This document shows, piece after piece, positions 49,427 through 61,631 of a DNA stretch of 64,000 nt. A program made the translations under genes and the position numbers. The notes under the pieces were generated by a model that searched no databases, was not told where the DNA came from, and saw only the letters and a list, made by a program, of their open reading frames with translations. Positions within the stretch are counted from its first letter, which is position 1, and each line of letters begins with the position of its first letter. Source of the DNA: Quillaja saponaria (lineage: Eukaryota > Streptophyta > Magnoliopsida > Fabales > Quillajaceae); contig CM055608.1 of NCBI GenBank assembly GCA_029379385.1, forward strand, positions 28,642,350-28,706,349, read 5' to 3'.

Positions 49427-52400
49427 TTAGAGTGTTAAATCAGGATCATCTTCATAATCAAAATCTTGTTCACTTGATTGCCTGATTCTCTTCGCATCTC
49501 TTGGCACTCTTCCTTTCTTTGGTTTTCCCCTGTGACATACAGGTATAATTTTTTAATGTCATGATGCATGGAGAAGGAGTTTTTGCATTGCCGATTTTTA
49601 AATTAGGAATTTTTTTGGTAAGTTTTCTGATATAACAGAGCGAAGACAGATCAGTGAGTACTTACTGCCCATTTGCATATATACCTCCACCTTTGGAACG
49701 ACCAGGACCAAAATCTGATCTCCCATCTGAAATTAACACAAAGGAACAAGAGAAGATTAAAAATTCATGCCAGGGAAGACGTTCATATGTTTTGCTCATT
49801 TTATATATAAAAATTCATGCCAGATTGCCAGGGAACTAGGGAAGGAGTTTTTTATTATATTATATTATATTATATTTATATATATATATATATAAGCTCA
49901 CCATCTCGCCCAGCAGCAAGTTCTTCAGCCTAGCAAAAAATTGAAGAAATATAAATGACATCAGAACTAACCTCTTCAGAAAGAAACAGCATAGCATATT
50001 AGTAATTAAAAAATGGACTAAGAATCCAAAATTCTTTATTGCCAAAACAAACAAACAGAAAAAGTATAAAAGGAAACAAGATTCTAGAGGGTAGAGGCAA
50101 CAGAGACTTGAGGTGAGGAGAAAAATACTGTAAATGATTCCATAAAGGAGGATACAAGATATAACAATATTTCCATTTAAGCCAGGATCCATAAGATTAC
50201 CAAATCCAAAACATATTTGGTTAAATGCTTATAGTCTTCTCTCATCAAAGGAAAAATATTTCGATAGCCTTCAAAATCCAATTGGAAGATCAAAGTTAAT
50301 ACCAGTGGAAATTGGAAGTACTACCTAATTTCTCAACCTAATCAAAGTTTTACTCTTCTAACATCACCTACAAATAGGGGGAACAAAGTTGCACTCACAA
50401 GACCATACCTCAATTTATGAATACCATATCTTTTCTTGGGTACATCAAGTAATGAAAGTCTGAATGTTATTAATCTCCTACAATCTTCATTAATTATTAT
50501 TACTATAATAAGTTCATGTGAGCCATATGCAACAATTGACTAAGGAAAAGGTCCCTTATAACACTAGTATACTTCAGCATTAAGATGAAGTTCAAAGTAT
50601 AGCCAAAATTTAAACTTCCCAACTGAACCGCCATCGAGCAGCAACTTAAGCAAATATCCTAGACACTTGGATGTCTTTGGAAGGCAGATTTATTCTAACA
50701 ATGCATACGGTTGTAAAGGGACTTTAAAATTGTAACCCGGTGGGTAAAAGCTATGCTTTTATGTCTTCAGCTTAACTGTAAGATTCACGCCACCAACCAA
50801 ATCTTATGTTTGTTAAGTACTAGGATTTTATAGAAGATCAGATGTTACTGGTAGAGCACATGTATTTCTGAAAAGTGTTATTCATTTAATCCCTTAATAA
50901 AAATCGGGACAAAACCAACCCTTCAGTTGAGATTGTTAAATATGATAGTTTGGGATTTCTTTAAAATCTGAATAAATAAATCCAATTTATTATTTATTAT
51001 TTATTATTTTTTTAGGACTTAAACAAACATGGGAGGAAAAAATTGTTATCCTATCTGACCAGAGATATCTAGCATACTACATAAAGTCAATCTCGCATGA
51101 AAAATACCTATGATGCTTTCTTAAGAAGTACATAAAAATGGAACAAAATAATAATAAGCACAACTAGCAACCTTAATTCTTATCTCTCCTTTTTTCTTTT
51201 CCCAGTTAATGTGGTTATTAAATATTTAACTTGTCAGAATACGCACCGCTGGTGAGGTGACTGATGATAATGAAAAAAGCCTATCTTCGGGCTGAAACTT
51301 TCTAGACCGCTTCAATCTGCAGTCAAAAACAAACCAGATTTACTGGTATTCTACATAAATGATGTAGAAAATTGATCTACATATGATTGTGGATCTGGAT
51401 GAAATCTGCACTGTTGAAAACAGAAAGAGAAAAGCAAAATAATCTATGACCTTCTAGATATTCTAAATAACTCAAACTCACCTAAAATAATAGATGTATT
51501 AAATGCTGACCATCTATAAATAATGATATCAACAATGAACATTAGGTATTTTCAATTTACAAAGTAAGAGACAGACTGGCATCTACAAAATAGGTATCAG
51601 ATCTCTACAACTATTGGTGGAAGTCTAATGTGTTTTGAACGGCATTCAATGTTACTTATTAGCTTATGAACATTTTATTGATGTGTAAGCTTATGAGCAT
51701 TCATGATAAGTCTATATAATCCCTGAAAAGTTGGAAATGATGATCAATTTATCAGTTGAAAAAATGCTAATACTCATCTTTCTGTCTTCATGTTAATTAT
51801 ATTAATCCAAACACAGTTCTGTACTACATGTTCATATTCAAGAACATTTTTCTGTCTTCATGTTAAATAACAAATGTTAATTATAATAATCCCCTGGGCC
51901 TTACATCATCTGTTAACAGAATAGCATAGGGAATGAGATCACTGAGGGCTACCTTTTAAGTTCTAAACCCCGTAAGAATCCAATACGTAGAAACCATTTA
52001 AGGTTAATAATAATTTACACTGGAGGAAAAAGTCTGACATGATGCATTCTAGCTAAGTTGTAGATTAATCATCTTGAGCAGCAGGGAACCAACATGACAA
52101 GAAATTTGAATAGATAATTTTCTTTGAGATCAGTAATAGGACAGCTGGTACATAATAGACAGAAAAATTAAAAATAAGTTCTTCAGAAATATATTAATTT
52201 CTGTATGGTTTCTCTGAATTGTTACTACCTCAGAATTTGCAATATACATAATGCAAAGAGTTACATGTATAACTTTCAGAAATTAAGAGCAAGGAAACAA
52301 TAGGATAAATTAGTTGTGAAAAGATAAAAAGAAGAATAACAGAAGGAAATGAAAATAAGATAAGAATATCATTGCCATTCCATACAGTGCAGTGTTCTTA

Positions 52401-53681
52401 GACGAGGACAAGAACCCCTCAAATCCTTTCAATACATTCCCACATTGGCTGGGATCCTGTAGATAACTTGTCTCCATATCATACACCTGCATAAGAAGTA
52501 AGACATTAGGCTCCAATAGAGGTTTGCTCTATTATGTGAACCCTCATTAGCTCTGGCAAAGTATTCATGTAACTAATATAAACATATGGGATGAAGGCTC
52601 GATGTTGTTGCTCATTGTATAACTTAAACCACCACCCCTGATTCAAGAGATACATAAAAGTTTAGTCTCACATAACAGAAGATAGCACCAGACATTTTTT
52701 TGATATTTGATCAATGGTGCTACAATATGATCCAAGCAAATTGACTGCTATTCATATTCTTGTACAAAGTAGTAAGAATAGATTCATAACAAGAGGTTAA
52801 ACTACTTCTAAATCTTCATATGTTATGTCGTTGTGAAGTCCTATTATTTGCTACATACTGAGCTACTTGACCAGATATGTCACGGCACTCAGAAAAGAAT
52901 GATGCTTAATCAAGATTGCCTAACTACAAGAATGGCCAATCAACAACTACACAGGAACTTCATAAGTTTTTCCAAATGAGTGTGAATATTTTGTTGAGGG
53001 ACAAAAACGTGGGATATGATATACAAATCAATCCTAGAAGGCTAGAAACACTAAGCTAATTCTTTAACTCCTATATTGACATTATGTTGTAGCACTGCAT
53101 CAGCATTTCCTCAACACCCGTGTGAAAACACAGTTGACCATTAATAATCAATTCAGCTTGCAAAAGAATTGCAGAACCCAAACTAAACAAGTTATCAAGA
53201 TCGGTATAAGTGAGCATGCGATTCTCATTGAGATGGTTGAGGATGGATTTGACAATTGAATCTACAAATAATGAGCTGCAACATCATATTATTGTTAAAA
53301 TGCAATAGGTCTCTATTCAAATGCGTGCCCTCTATTGGAACTATGAAAACTTGATCAAACAAACACACACTTCATGCTAACAAAAATTAAAAGCACAGTA
53401 CTTCACAACTAGTTGGACAGCTAAACATAAACTACCATTGTAGGATGGGGACGAAGACAGTAAAATTACCTGCTTTTCTATGTTTCTAAGCTCCTCGTGA
53501 AGCTTGGCTCTCCTACTAAGAAGAGAAGCTAGCATTGCTGATGGATTCGAAGTGCCTTTTTGAGCTGCAACATAACATTTTAAAAAGAAAGAAAACAGAC
53601 AATTCTATAGGCACGAAAAAGAATTCAGGTTCATTCTGAGGGAAAGAGAGTCAGTTACCAACGGTTACCTTCGGATTCCAT
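49427..53681 (-). CDS. EAF6: EAF6/MEAF6, subunit of the NuA4-type histone acetyltransferase
   Basis: Seven minus-strand exons join in frame: 53681-53669, 53564-53470, 52486-52386, 51316-51247, 49929-49902, 49726-49666 and 49529-49427, giving 156 residues. The N-terminal NuA4/EAF6 domain (about 10-85) includes 'AMLASLLSRRAKLHEELRNI', a predicted coiled coil, then 'VYDMETSYLQDPSQCGNVLK' and 'GFEGFLSSSKNTALLKRSRK'. The tail has 'SDFGPGRSKGGGIYANGQ', a basic 'GKPKKGRVPRDAKRIR' segment likely to be a nuclear signal, and an acidic end 'DFDYEDDPDLTL'. The family member stabilises the small catalytic module of NuA4/TIP60 complexes in the nucleus. Exons 1 and 5 are very short (13 and 28 bases). A (TA)n run lies beside the exon 5 donor at about 49876-49893. 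No break is seen. Confidence 0.93.
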
Positions 53682-56600
53682 TTTCGCGCTAAAATTGTTC
53701 GACAGCAGAAAGCCCCAACTCCGATGTCAGAGAGAAAAATCGCTTCTAGGGCACAGCAGAATCTGTCTGCCACGAATCTGATGACTTCTTCAACGGTCGA
53801 TTTCTGCTTACATCATGAAGAAATAGCCAGGTCAGCATTTGAGGCCCTGTAAGCCCAATATGCTAAGTAATACGGGCCAGATGTGACAAGGGTCTGGGCA
53901 CCTGGTCCAAAATAGGGGGAATGGGACTATGGGTTCGTTTGGATTGGCTGCCATGTAAAACTCGTGATCAAAGATCATTCTGTCTCAATTTGCTATTGTT
54001 TAGATGGTCCAAAAATCATAATCATGTAAGTTATTTTCTGTTCAGATTACAAAAAGAGTATTATTGTTTGATGTACTAAAAAAAATAAAAAATTATACAT
54101 TTTTAGATTATTCAGTTTGATTTTCAATTTAAATTTAAATAATATTTAATTCAATTAAAATTTAAGTAATAATTAAGTCAATAATTAATCTGTTTTTATT
54201 TTTATTATAAATAAAGTAATAATTAATCAATTTTGATTTTTAATTTAAATTAAAGTAATGATTAATTAGTTTTAATTTATTTAATATTAATTAGTTATTT
54301 TAATAAATTAACTAATTATTTTCACAATTTTTTTTATTAAAAAACGAAAATTGAATTACAATAAAAAAGTACTAAATTAAAAGTAAAATAAAAAACAAAG
54401 AACTGAAAAACAATAAAATTTTAACATTAATAAAATACATTGCTTTAAATTAACTTCATTGAACCCAAGTCAATCTCTAAGACAGTGAAAGTTTTGTTGG
54501 TAACTGGCATTTGCATGATTTCAGTTGTTTCGGCCAATTTCTAGTCATCACTATTGAATATGGAAACTCTCTTATTATTTTTAGAACACTGACAATAGAG
54601 TGGTTGATCCCTAAGAAATAGAGTTTTGGCTTAAGAAGGATAAGAAATGAGATTGGCTTATTCTTGCCTTAGCCACCTCTAGCATCTCACAAATTGAATC
54701 GTCCATGATGCTTGCGACTTTGCCTTTGGCCTTCTCCTTTCTTCTTTTCGGGATAGTATCCCCACTTGCTAATGGGATACTAGCCCTACTAGTGTCAGCT
54801 GCAGATGATATAAGTGATGGACATTGTTGGGTGCTTGGGTGGGAATCTGTCTCTCACCAAAGAATTGGGCATACACATTGAAATCTCCAAGTCCATAAGA
54901 TACTTCATATTCATTTTTGGTAGTAAAATCATATCTTTATATGTGGGTGGAGTTGGTGTGTACCCAGATTCATCATTATCAATAGCTCAAAACTCCAAAA
55001 GATATAATATATGCTTATGATCCTGAAAGTATAATGGCCAGCGAAATAAAAAATTTCGCTCTTCAACCAATGCGAAACTCTTGTTCTTGAATTTTTTCAC
55101 TTCCTTGCCATGTTATTGTATTCAAAAAAATAAAATTGGATACAATTAATTTAATTTTCTTCAACACAAAATTGAAGAAAATTCAATAAATTTACCTTCG
55201 CTTGTTACTCCATCACTCATCCATCCCCGTCCATATTTTTTTTATCACTAATGTTGGTTTATTTCCCTAATTTTTTGATACAAATTCTATTATTTTCATA
55301 GTCGATCTCACTTATTTTTGAAATGATGATATTCTAAGGTATGTCCCGTAAACTTTAGTGAATTGGGCCATCAATACTTGCACAATGACAACTTCAAATA
55401 CCGCAAGCCATCTTCTTCTTTTTTTTTTTTTTTTTTTTTTTCTTGATAAGCAATTGATTGAAAATCTTAGTCTCTTGCAGTGTCCATATCAATATACCAT
55501 TGTTATTCATTTTGGACAAAAAAAATTAAAAATTTGAGAGAGAAAATTTAGATGAATTTTGATTGAAATTTGAAAGTGCTGCAAAAATTGGAGAAGAAAG
55601 TTGAGTATTTATAGAGTTAGGAAAAAGTAAAAAAAAAATTAAATTAAATTAAAATTATGCCCATTTTTTATTGTTGGGATTTAAAAAAAAAATAAAAAAA
55701 ATCAAGTTTTGACCGTTGCAAAAGCAACGGAATTTTTTTTAAAATTTTAAGGGAGGGACACGGTTGGAAATAAAATAAAAGGGGAGATAATTTTGGTAAA
55801 AACATGGTAGGGACACGTTTGAAATTATGGAAAAAGAGGAAAGGCAAAATGGGGAAGGGATTTGAGTGGGCCGCGGTGCCTGGCCAGATCCTTATACGAA
55901 GCAGCAGCTCAAACGAGCTACGACACGTTCTCAACGGCCGAGGCCCAGCTGCAGCACTGCAATGGGCTGGGCAAACTGGCCTTGTATATTTATTTTATTT
56001 TTTGAAAATATTTTTGCGATAATAAAAACATTGATATGGAAGAGAAAGTAGGAGGAAAATAAAAATAAAGGAAGGGACTGCGCGTAGTATTAACGCTAAG
56101 AATACTTTTTAGCAATAGAACAGGATTGGCCGATGTTGACTAGGAAATAGTATAACGTTGCCACGTTTTATCTGAAAAAAAATAATAGTGTTTTTCTTAT
56201 AATTATTTTCTAAGGGCACTTATTAAGTTTATTTTATTATTATTATTTTATTTATATTTAAAAAAAAAATTAGTCATAAATTTATTAATAAACGACTTAT
56301 TGCTTTTATGCATATTTAAAAGGCTAAATCTCCTAATAAAAATTCAAACTGGCATAGAAAATTATATTCTTATGATATTTATTAAAATAATATAATGATT
56401 TAAAAAAAATATTTATTAGAGTATTTGATTTTAATTTTAATATTAGGTAATTAATAAATTACTATTTTTAGAATATATTAATTCTAAAAATATATTTATT
56501 GTAATTAAAAAATATTTTTAAACTCTCATCAAAATAAATATATAATCACTTAATTAAAATTCATCTTAATTACTCTTCAATCTTGTAAATGCAATTTAAT

Positions 56601-56867
56601 ATTATATATATATATATATATATATTTCTTTTTCTTTTTCTTATTCCTCTTGCTCGTCTCGGAAAAATATAAGGAACAATAAAAGTAGAAACCAAAAGCA
56701 TAATTGGCACTTGCCCATTTTCTCTGTCTGTTTTGCCATTTGTCATTACCCACCGTCTGGTTTCTCATTTTCCTTTTCTGTTCCTTTGCCCCTCTTATAT
56801 ACAGTCTCCCTGTCTTCAGCTGTTCTTCTTCTTCTCCAACTTCTTTGCTCTTTACTAGCTGCCTAAC
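53682..56867. other. Spacer between EAF6 and ADF6 with one unassigned coding-like block
   Basis: A transposon-like phrase 'gggttcgtttggattggc' starts near 53932 and very AT-rich sequence follows to about 54450. From about 55140 to 54600 the minus strand has an open, Lys-rich stretch ('KRRKEKAKGK', 'EMLEVAKARISQS') broken by frame changes. It might be a relic of a transposon accessory gene, but I cannot name the family. A poly-T run is at 55417-55441 and a (TA)n run at about 56605-56625, inside the ADF6 upstream region. Confidence 0.4.
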
Positions 56868-59783
56868 ATGTCTTTCAGAGGACTCACCCGGGTAAGATCG
56901 GCTATCTTTCTACCTTTAGGATTGTTATTGACTATTGGGAACTTGTTTGATTCTAATGAAAATAGCGGATTCTGTAAAATTAGGATCTCTGTGTGTTCTC
57001 TTTATATCTGGGTATCGTTCATATGCTTTGCAGAGCACAATTTGTGATTGATATTATTCATGGGGTAGATTTTGTTGGAAATCCCAATTTTACTTATTTT
57101 CTCTTATCATTTTTTTATTCATTTGCTAGAAGGATGAACAAAAAAGTTGTACTTTTTGTATCTTAGCCGGAACCCTTGTGATGAACAATCTCGCAATTTT
57201 ATCAACATCCAAGAAGAGCCCAATTGTTTGTTCCATGTCAAAAACTATCTTGTTTGGATTTGGCGATTGCATGCCCTAGTTGATTGATTTAATAATGGTG
57301 AACTTCATTCCAGAAATTTATCACTTTGTTCCCTAAATTAGATGAAGTCTCTTGGAGTATGTTGGATATTATTGTATAGTAGTATACGTTTTGGTAAGTT
57401 ATAAAATTATTTTGGTAGAAGTTTAGCTTCTTGCGCCATTGTTGGACCCTTGTTGTAGAATTTGTACTCTCATCCAGGAAACATGTAATCTAGTTTGTGA
57501 CATCTTGGGAAAAGCTATCATGATCCAATGAGAAGCAAATGGGAGCAATTTTTTTGTTGTAAGAATACCTGAAAACGAACTTGTAACTTGAACTTTGTGA
57601 AGACATGCTAAGTTCTGTATACAAAAGATTCTGACAGTTGGATATGGTTTCCAGCAAAATACATTATCAAGCATGGCTGTTCCTGATGACAGCAAAAATA
57701 CCTTTTTGGAACTGAAGAGAAAGAAGATCCACCGCTATGTGATCTTTAAGGTTGATGAAAAGAACAAGGAGGTTGTGGTTGAGAAGACTGGTGGTCCAGC
57801 TGAGAGCTATAATGATTTCACTGCATCTTTGCCTGAGAATGATTGTCGATATGCTGTATATGACTTTGATTATGTTACATCTGAGAACTGTCAAAAAAGC
57901 AAGATCTTCTTCATTGCATGGTTAGTCTTTTCGTACTATTACCCAAACCTTGCATTTCAGTTCTTGTTATCACTTTCTTTGGAGGAGAATCATTGTGCTA
58001 ACCATGCAAAGTAATCTCTTAATTTTGTTGAGACATGACAATCAACCTTCTGAAATGTATTCACTGTGACTTTTACAAAGTAAATCATGCACTACATGTG
58101 GGCTATAATGATCTCTACAAGTGAGAGCTAGGCGTCTTTAGACCAGAGGATCATTGGCCATATCTGTTTTGCCTTCTTAATTTATTCTGCATCTTGTGTT
58201 CACACATTTTTTAGAAATAAGTCAATGTATTTATGTTTATGCAGTTAGGTCTTCTGCATTTTGTCATTCTCTATCACATCCCTGGATAGAATATCAACTA
58301 TATCCAGCTTCATTATTTAGATTCTAGATACGTATTAGTTATATCTGCTTAGTTCTTTTTAGCCATCTGCACTGAATGTCCTATGTGGGGCATCTTCTGT
58401 TGCACTGAATGTCTAAACTACGCAAATGAGTTGCGCTTGGAGCTTCACTAGCTGCAAGTACTCAGCTGTTACACTAGATAATATAACATAAATGAATAAC
58501 AGATCCGTAATGCTTCAGTCCCTTTGGAACTTTTAAATTATACTAAGTAAGCCCAACATTCTAGTATAGTGGAAAAATCAAAAGGGTTAAAAGAATAAGA
58601 GCAAATCCTGCAGTGCTTGATGAACTAGGTACACATATTTGTAGACAAATATTCTTAGGTTCAGTTTGAAGAGGTTGAGATATGTGTTCATTGTGTTGAT
58701 ATAACTACATTCATAAGTTGCAAAAACTCCAATCCAGTGCAGACTTCCCCCGGGCGTTGGAATTGGATAGTTTTGTAATTGGTTTCTTCAAGTAGGACCA
58801 TTAGCTGATGAGGTGGTTGAAAGTTTTATCCCTTGGATGTACAATTTACTTCTTCAATATCATTTTTCACCTTTGTCAATAAAAACTAATTGCTCCCAAG
58901 TCCCATGTTTTCTAGTCTTGCATTTTTGTGTTCAAGTTTATTTATTTTCTTTTTTTGGGGTCAAGGGTTAAAGTTGATGAAGTTGAGGTTCTGCGGTTGG
59001 TAGCAGTGTAATAACTACCTTCTTAAACTACATGAAGAGTCCATTAAAGTGCAGTCTTCACCTGGAGGCTGAACTGGGTATTGTGATAAATGATGTTGAA
59101 GTAGGATGACAGGCTGGTAAGGTAGTGAAGTTCTGTCATTTGGATATAAATTATATATGCTCATTCAATTGGATATTGAGTGCCTTGATATGTGCACTAT
59201 ATGCTGACAATAAATACAGAAAAGAGGAAAATGTACTCAAGCCCTATATAGCAGGACGGACAGAGAAAAGAGATGGTGCCCCCTCCCCTTGCCATCCAAA
59301 CAACGATTAGACAGAAAGGAAGAGAAAAAAACTTAAAGGACATTCTTGGTTGTTCACTGGAGGTTTTAAGGCCTGTAGGTACCTCAGTTGGACAAAACTG
59401 AGCTTGTAGATTTTGAACTATGGAAATTAGTTGCATTTTATATCTTTTCTTCTTTTGATTAGTGAGCGTCTGAAGGTAATATGTTGTCTAGATCCAATCT
59501 CCTGGTCCCCACGGAAAGGGTTATTAAGTTTTGCCAATCAATTATTGCTATGATTTCTAAATTAATTATTACAGTTTTAACAATATGTTTTAAGATCTCA
59601 AATTTACTTCTTCATTTCATGACACTGATCAGGTCTCCTTCAACCTCTAGAATCCGTGCCAAGATGCTTTATGCCACATCAAAAGACGGGTTTAAACATG
59701 AGTTAGATGGGGTCCACTATGAGATTCAGGCAACTGACCCTTCTGAAATGGATCTTGAAGTGCTCAGAGACCGTGCACACTGA
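56868..59783 (+). CDS. ADF6: Actin-depolymerising factor, ADF6-like
   Basis: Three exons, 56868-56891, 57655-57920 and 59633-59783, give 146 residues, the length of Arabidopsis ADF6 as I recall it. The short first exon codes 'MSFRGLTR', an N-terminal extension typical of ADF6; most ADFs have only Met in exon 1. The ADF-homology domain then runs from '[20 protein letters not shown]' through '[20 protein letters not shown]', '[20 protein letters not shown]' (the long actin-binding helix) and '[14 protein letters not shown]' to '[12 protein letters not shown]'. The protein severs and depolymerises actin filaments in the cytoplasm. Intron 2 is long (57921-59632) and contains a diverged repeat: a segment near 58690-58870 resembles one near 58975-59160. 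Its divergent arrangement with EAF6 and closeness to RUS2 match Arabidopsis for RUS2 and ADF6. Confidence 0.95.
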
Positions 59784-60119
59784 AGTTTGCAGTTATAATC
59801 TGTTCTCTTACAGATAATTCTACTAGATCTGCTGAGATATGAATTACTTCTCTGCTTCACTATGTGCATATTCTCATTCGGCACAAAATGTCAAGTGTAT
59901 AATCCTCCAGTGAATTGGAATATTGATGCTGAGCGATTTGGGCTAATATCAGTACTTGCTGTAAATTCCAGTTTTGCTACAGTGTTCTTATATGGACATG
60001 AGGATCATTAGAATCTTCTAAATGTATTATCATAAAAGTTTATGTAATGGGTTTGTTAGCACTATGAAGTATGAACAATGTCGTCAACTAAGGAAAATTG
60101 CTTGGTAAGACTTGCAGCT
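59784..60119. other. ADF6 3' flank
   Basis: Probable ADF6 3' untranslated region and spacer before the convergent PHT1 pseudogene. No gene seen. Confidence 0.5.
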
Positions 60120-61631
60120 TAGGAGTTGATCAAACCCAAAACAATGAGCGAGTTCCTCCCTCCAATACCAGGGGAAATCCTGAATCTGTCTTGGTCTTGT
60201 CTTGGCTCTGAGCTAGATACAAGAAACCAAATGCACCTACCATAGCCCCAAGCTTTCCTGCTGCTGCAGAAATGCTGTGGCAAGTACACCAGAGCCTTCC
60301 AGGGAAAATTTCAGCTGGCACGACGAATGTGGTCTGAGTTTGGACCAAAATTTGTAAAGAATAAAGTCAGTGAATACAGTATCACAAACCCGATTAGGTG
60401 ATCCTTATGAGTCCAGTAATGGTATGGAAAGGCTAACGCGAACATAAATATTGTCATGAAGAAGAAACCCATCAGCTGGATAGCAAATCTTCCCATCTTA
60501 TCAATGAATGGCACTGTGAACCAGTAACCTGGGGCACCTACTGCACAGAGCTATTAGTGCTAGAGCTCTTTATTTCTAAAGCCTTCTTCAATTGCACTAT
60601 TAGTGCTAGAGCTCTTGCAATTTCTAAAACCTTCTTCAATTGCATTCATAGCCTTAGCAGGGGGAATCTAGCCAATTGCAGTAAATGTATCCATTTGGAA
60701 CAGATTTTGACTGCAGATTGCAATGTCAAGCTGCAAGAACCATGTGCTTGTTGTTCCAAGCAAGTGAGTCCATGGCGACGAAGAAACCCTTTAAAGTGCA
60801 AACCGAATGCATTGGCAGGTTTCGCGTCAGCTGCTCAATTTTCGTGGTTCAGCTTCAATGTCAACCTGCAGAACCTTTGACATGTCAGATGCAGCTTGTT
60901 GTGCATTCCTCACGGTAAGGGCTGTGTACCGAGCAGTTTCTGGCTTTTTCAACTGCCAGTAGTAGGTGAGTGCAGTAGGAAGATCAAACATACACGCCGA
61001 GCATAATCTGCTTCAGGGACAGTGGAGCCAATTGATCAATAAACTGGAACATTGAACTTGGCCTTAAAAACATGTTATAAAAATTCCAAATATTCCTCCT
61101 AACAAAATTCCAACTTCCAAGGCCTTGCATGGCAAAAACCGCAGCAATGAATGCACCTTGAGTCTTCTTATTAGCATAGTCAGACGTAATTGTAGCAGCA
61201 AGTGGGCAATCGCCTCGAATGCCAAAGCCAAGCCAGAACCAGAAGAAACAAAGAGTTGCCATGACAGATTTTGCATTATGCCCAAAAGGAAGACCTGAGC
61301 CAATGGAGCATAAGATCATAAGCATGAGAATTATGCCAATATACTTTCTTTCTTCCCAATTTGTCACCAAGCCAACCAAAAAGGAGCTGGTCTGCTAAAG
61401 TTCCACAGAGTGCTACACCATTAACAGCAGCTGATACATTGGGAGGCAATGAACCTGGGTTTGCTGAACCTTCAACTTGATAGTATAAGCGGCCAAGCAA
61501 CATGCAGAAGAGATCATATGCATCAGTGAAGAATCCCATTCCGGCCATTCGGTTATGATTGCAGTGAAATGGTACCATTGTGTTTTTGCAAAGTCCTGCC
61601 CATTAAGCACATGCAATTGCTTCTTGGCCAT
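60120..61631 (-). pseudogene. PHT1-type high-affinity phosphate transporter pseudogene
   Basis: An intronless PHT1 gene (proton/phosphate symporter, 12 membrane spans, plasma membrane) can be followed from '[20 protein letters not shown]' at 61631 to the C-terminal region near 60130, but only by changing frame many times. Shifts occur near 61545 (before '[13 protein letters not shown]'), 61355 (after '[11 protein letters not shown]'), 61120 (within 'FAMQGLG'), about 61000, several places in 60540-60900, and 60170 (a lost C in 'GFPP'). About six residues are also deleted after 'DLFC', and a 46-48-bp direct repeat interrupts the middle. Conserved blocks such as '[20 protein letters not shown]' and '[12 protein letters not shown]' remain. 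A second PHT1 gene starts to appear at the right edge on the same strand. Confidence 0.93.
60551..60644 (-). repeat. 46/48-bp tandem duplication in the PHT1 pseudogene
   Basis: 'ctattagtgctagagctctt' to 'cttcttcaattgca' occurs at 60551-60596 and again at 60597-60644 with three or four differences. It duplicates the codons for the 'MNAIEE...IARALALI' region. Confidence 0.85.
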
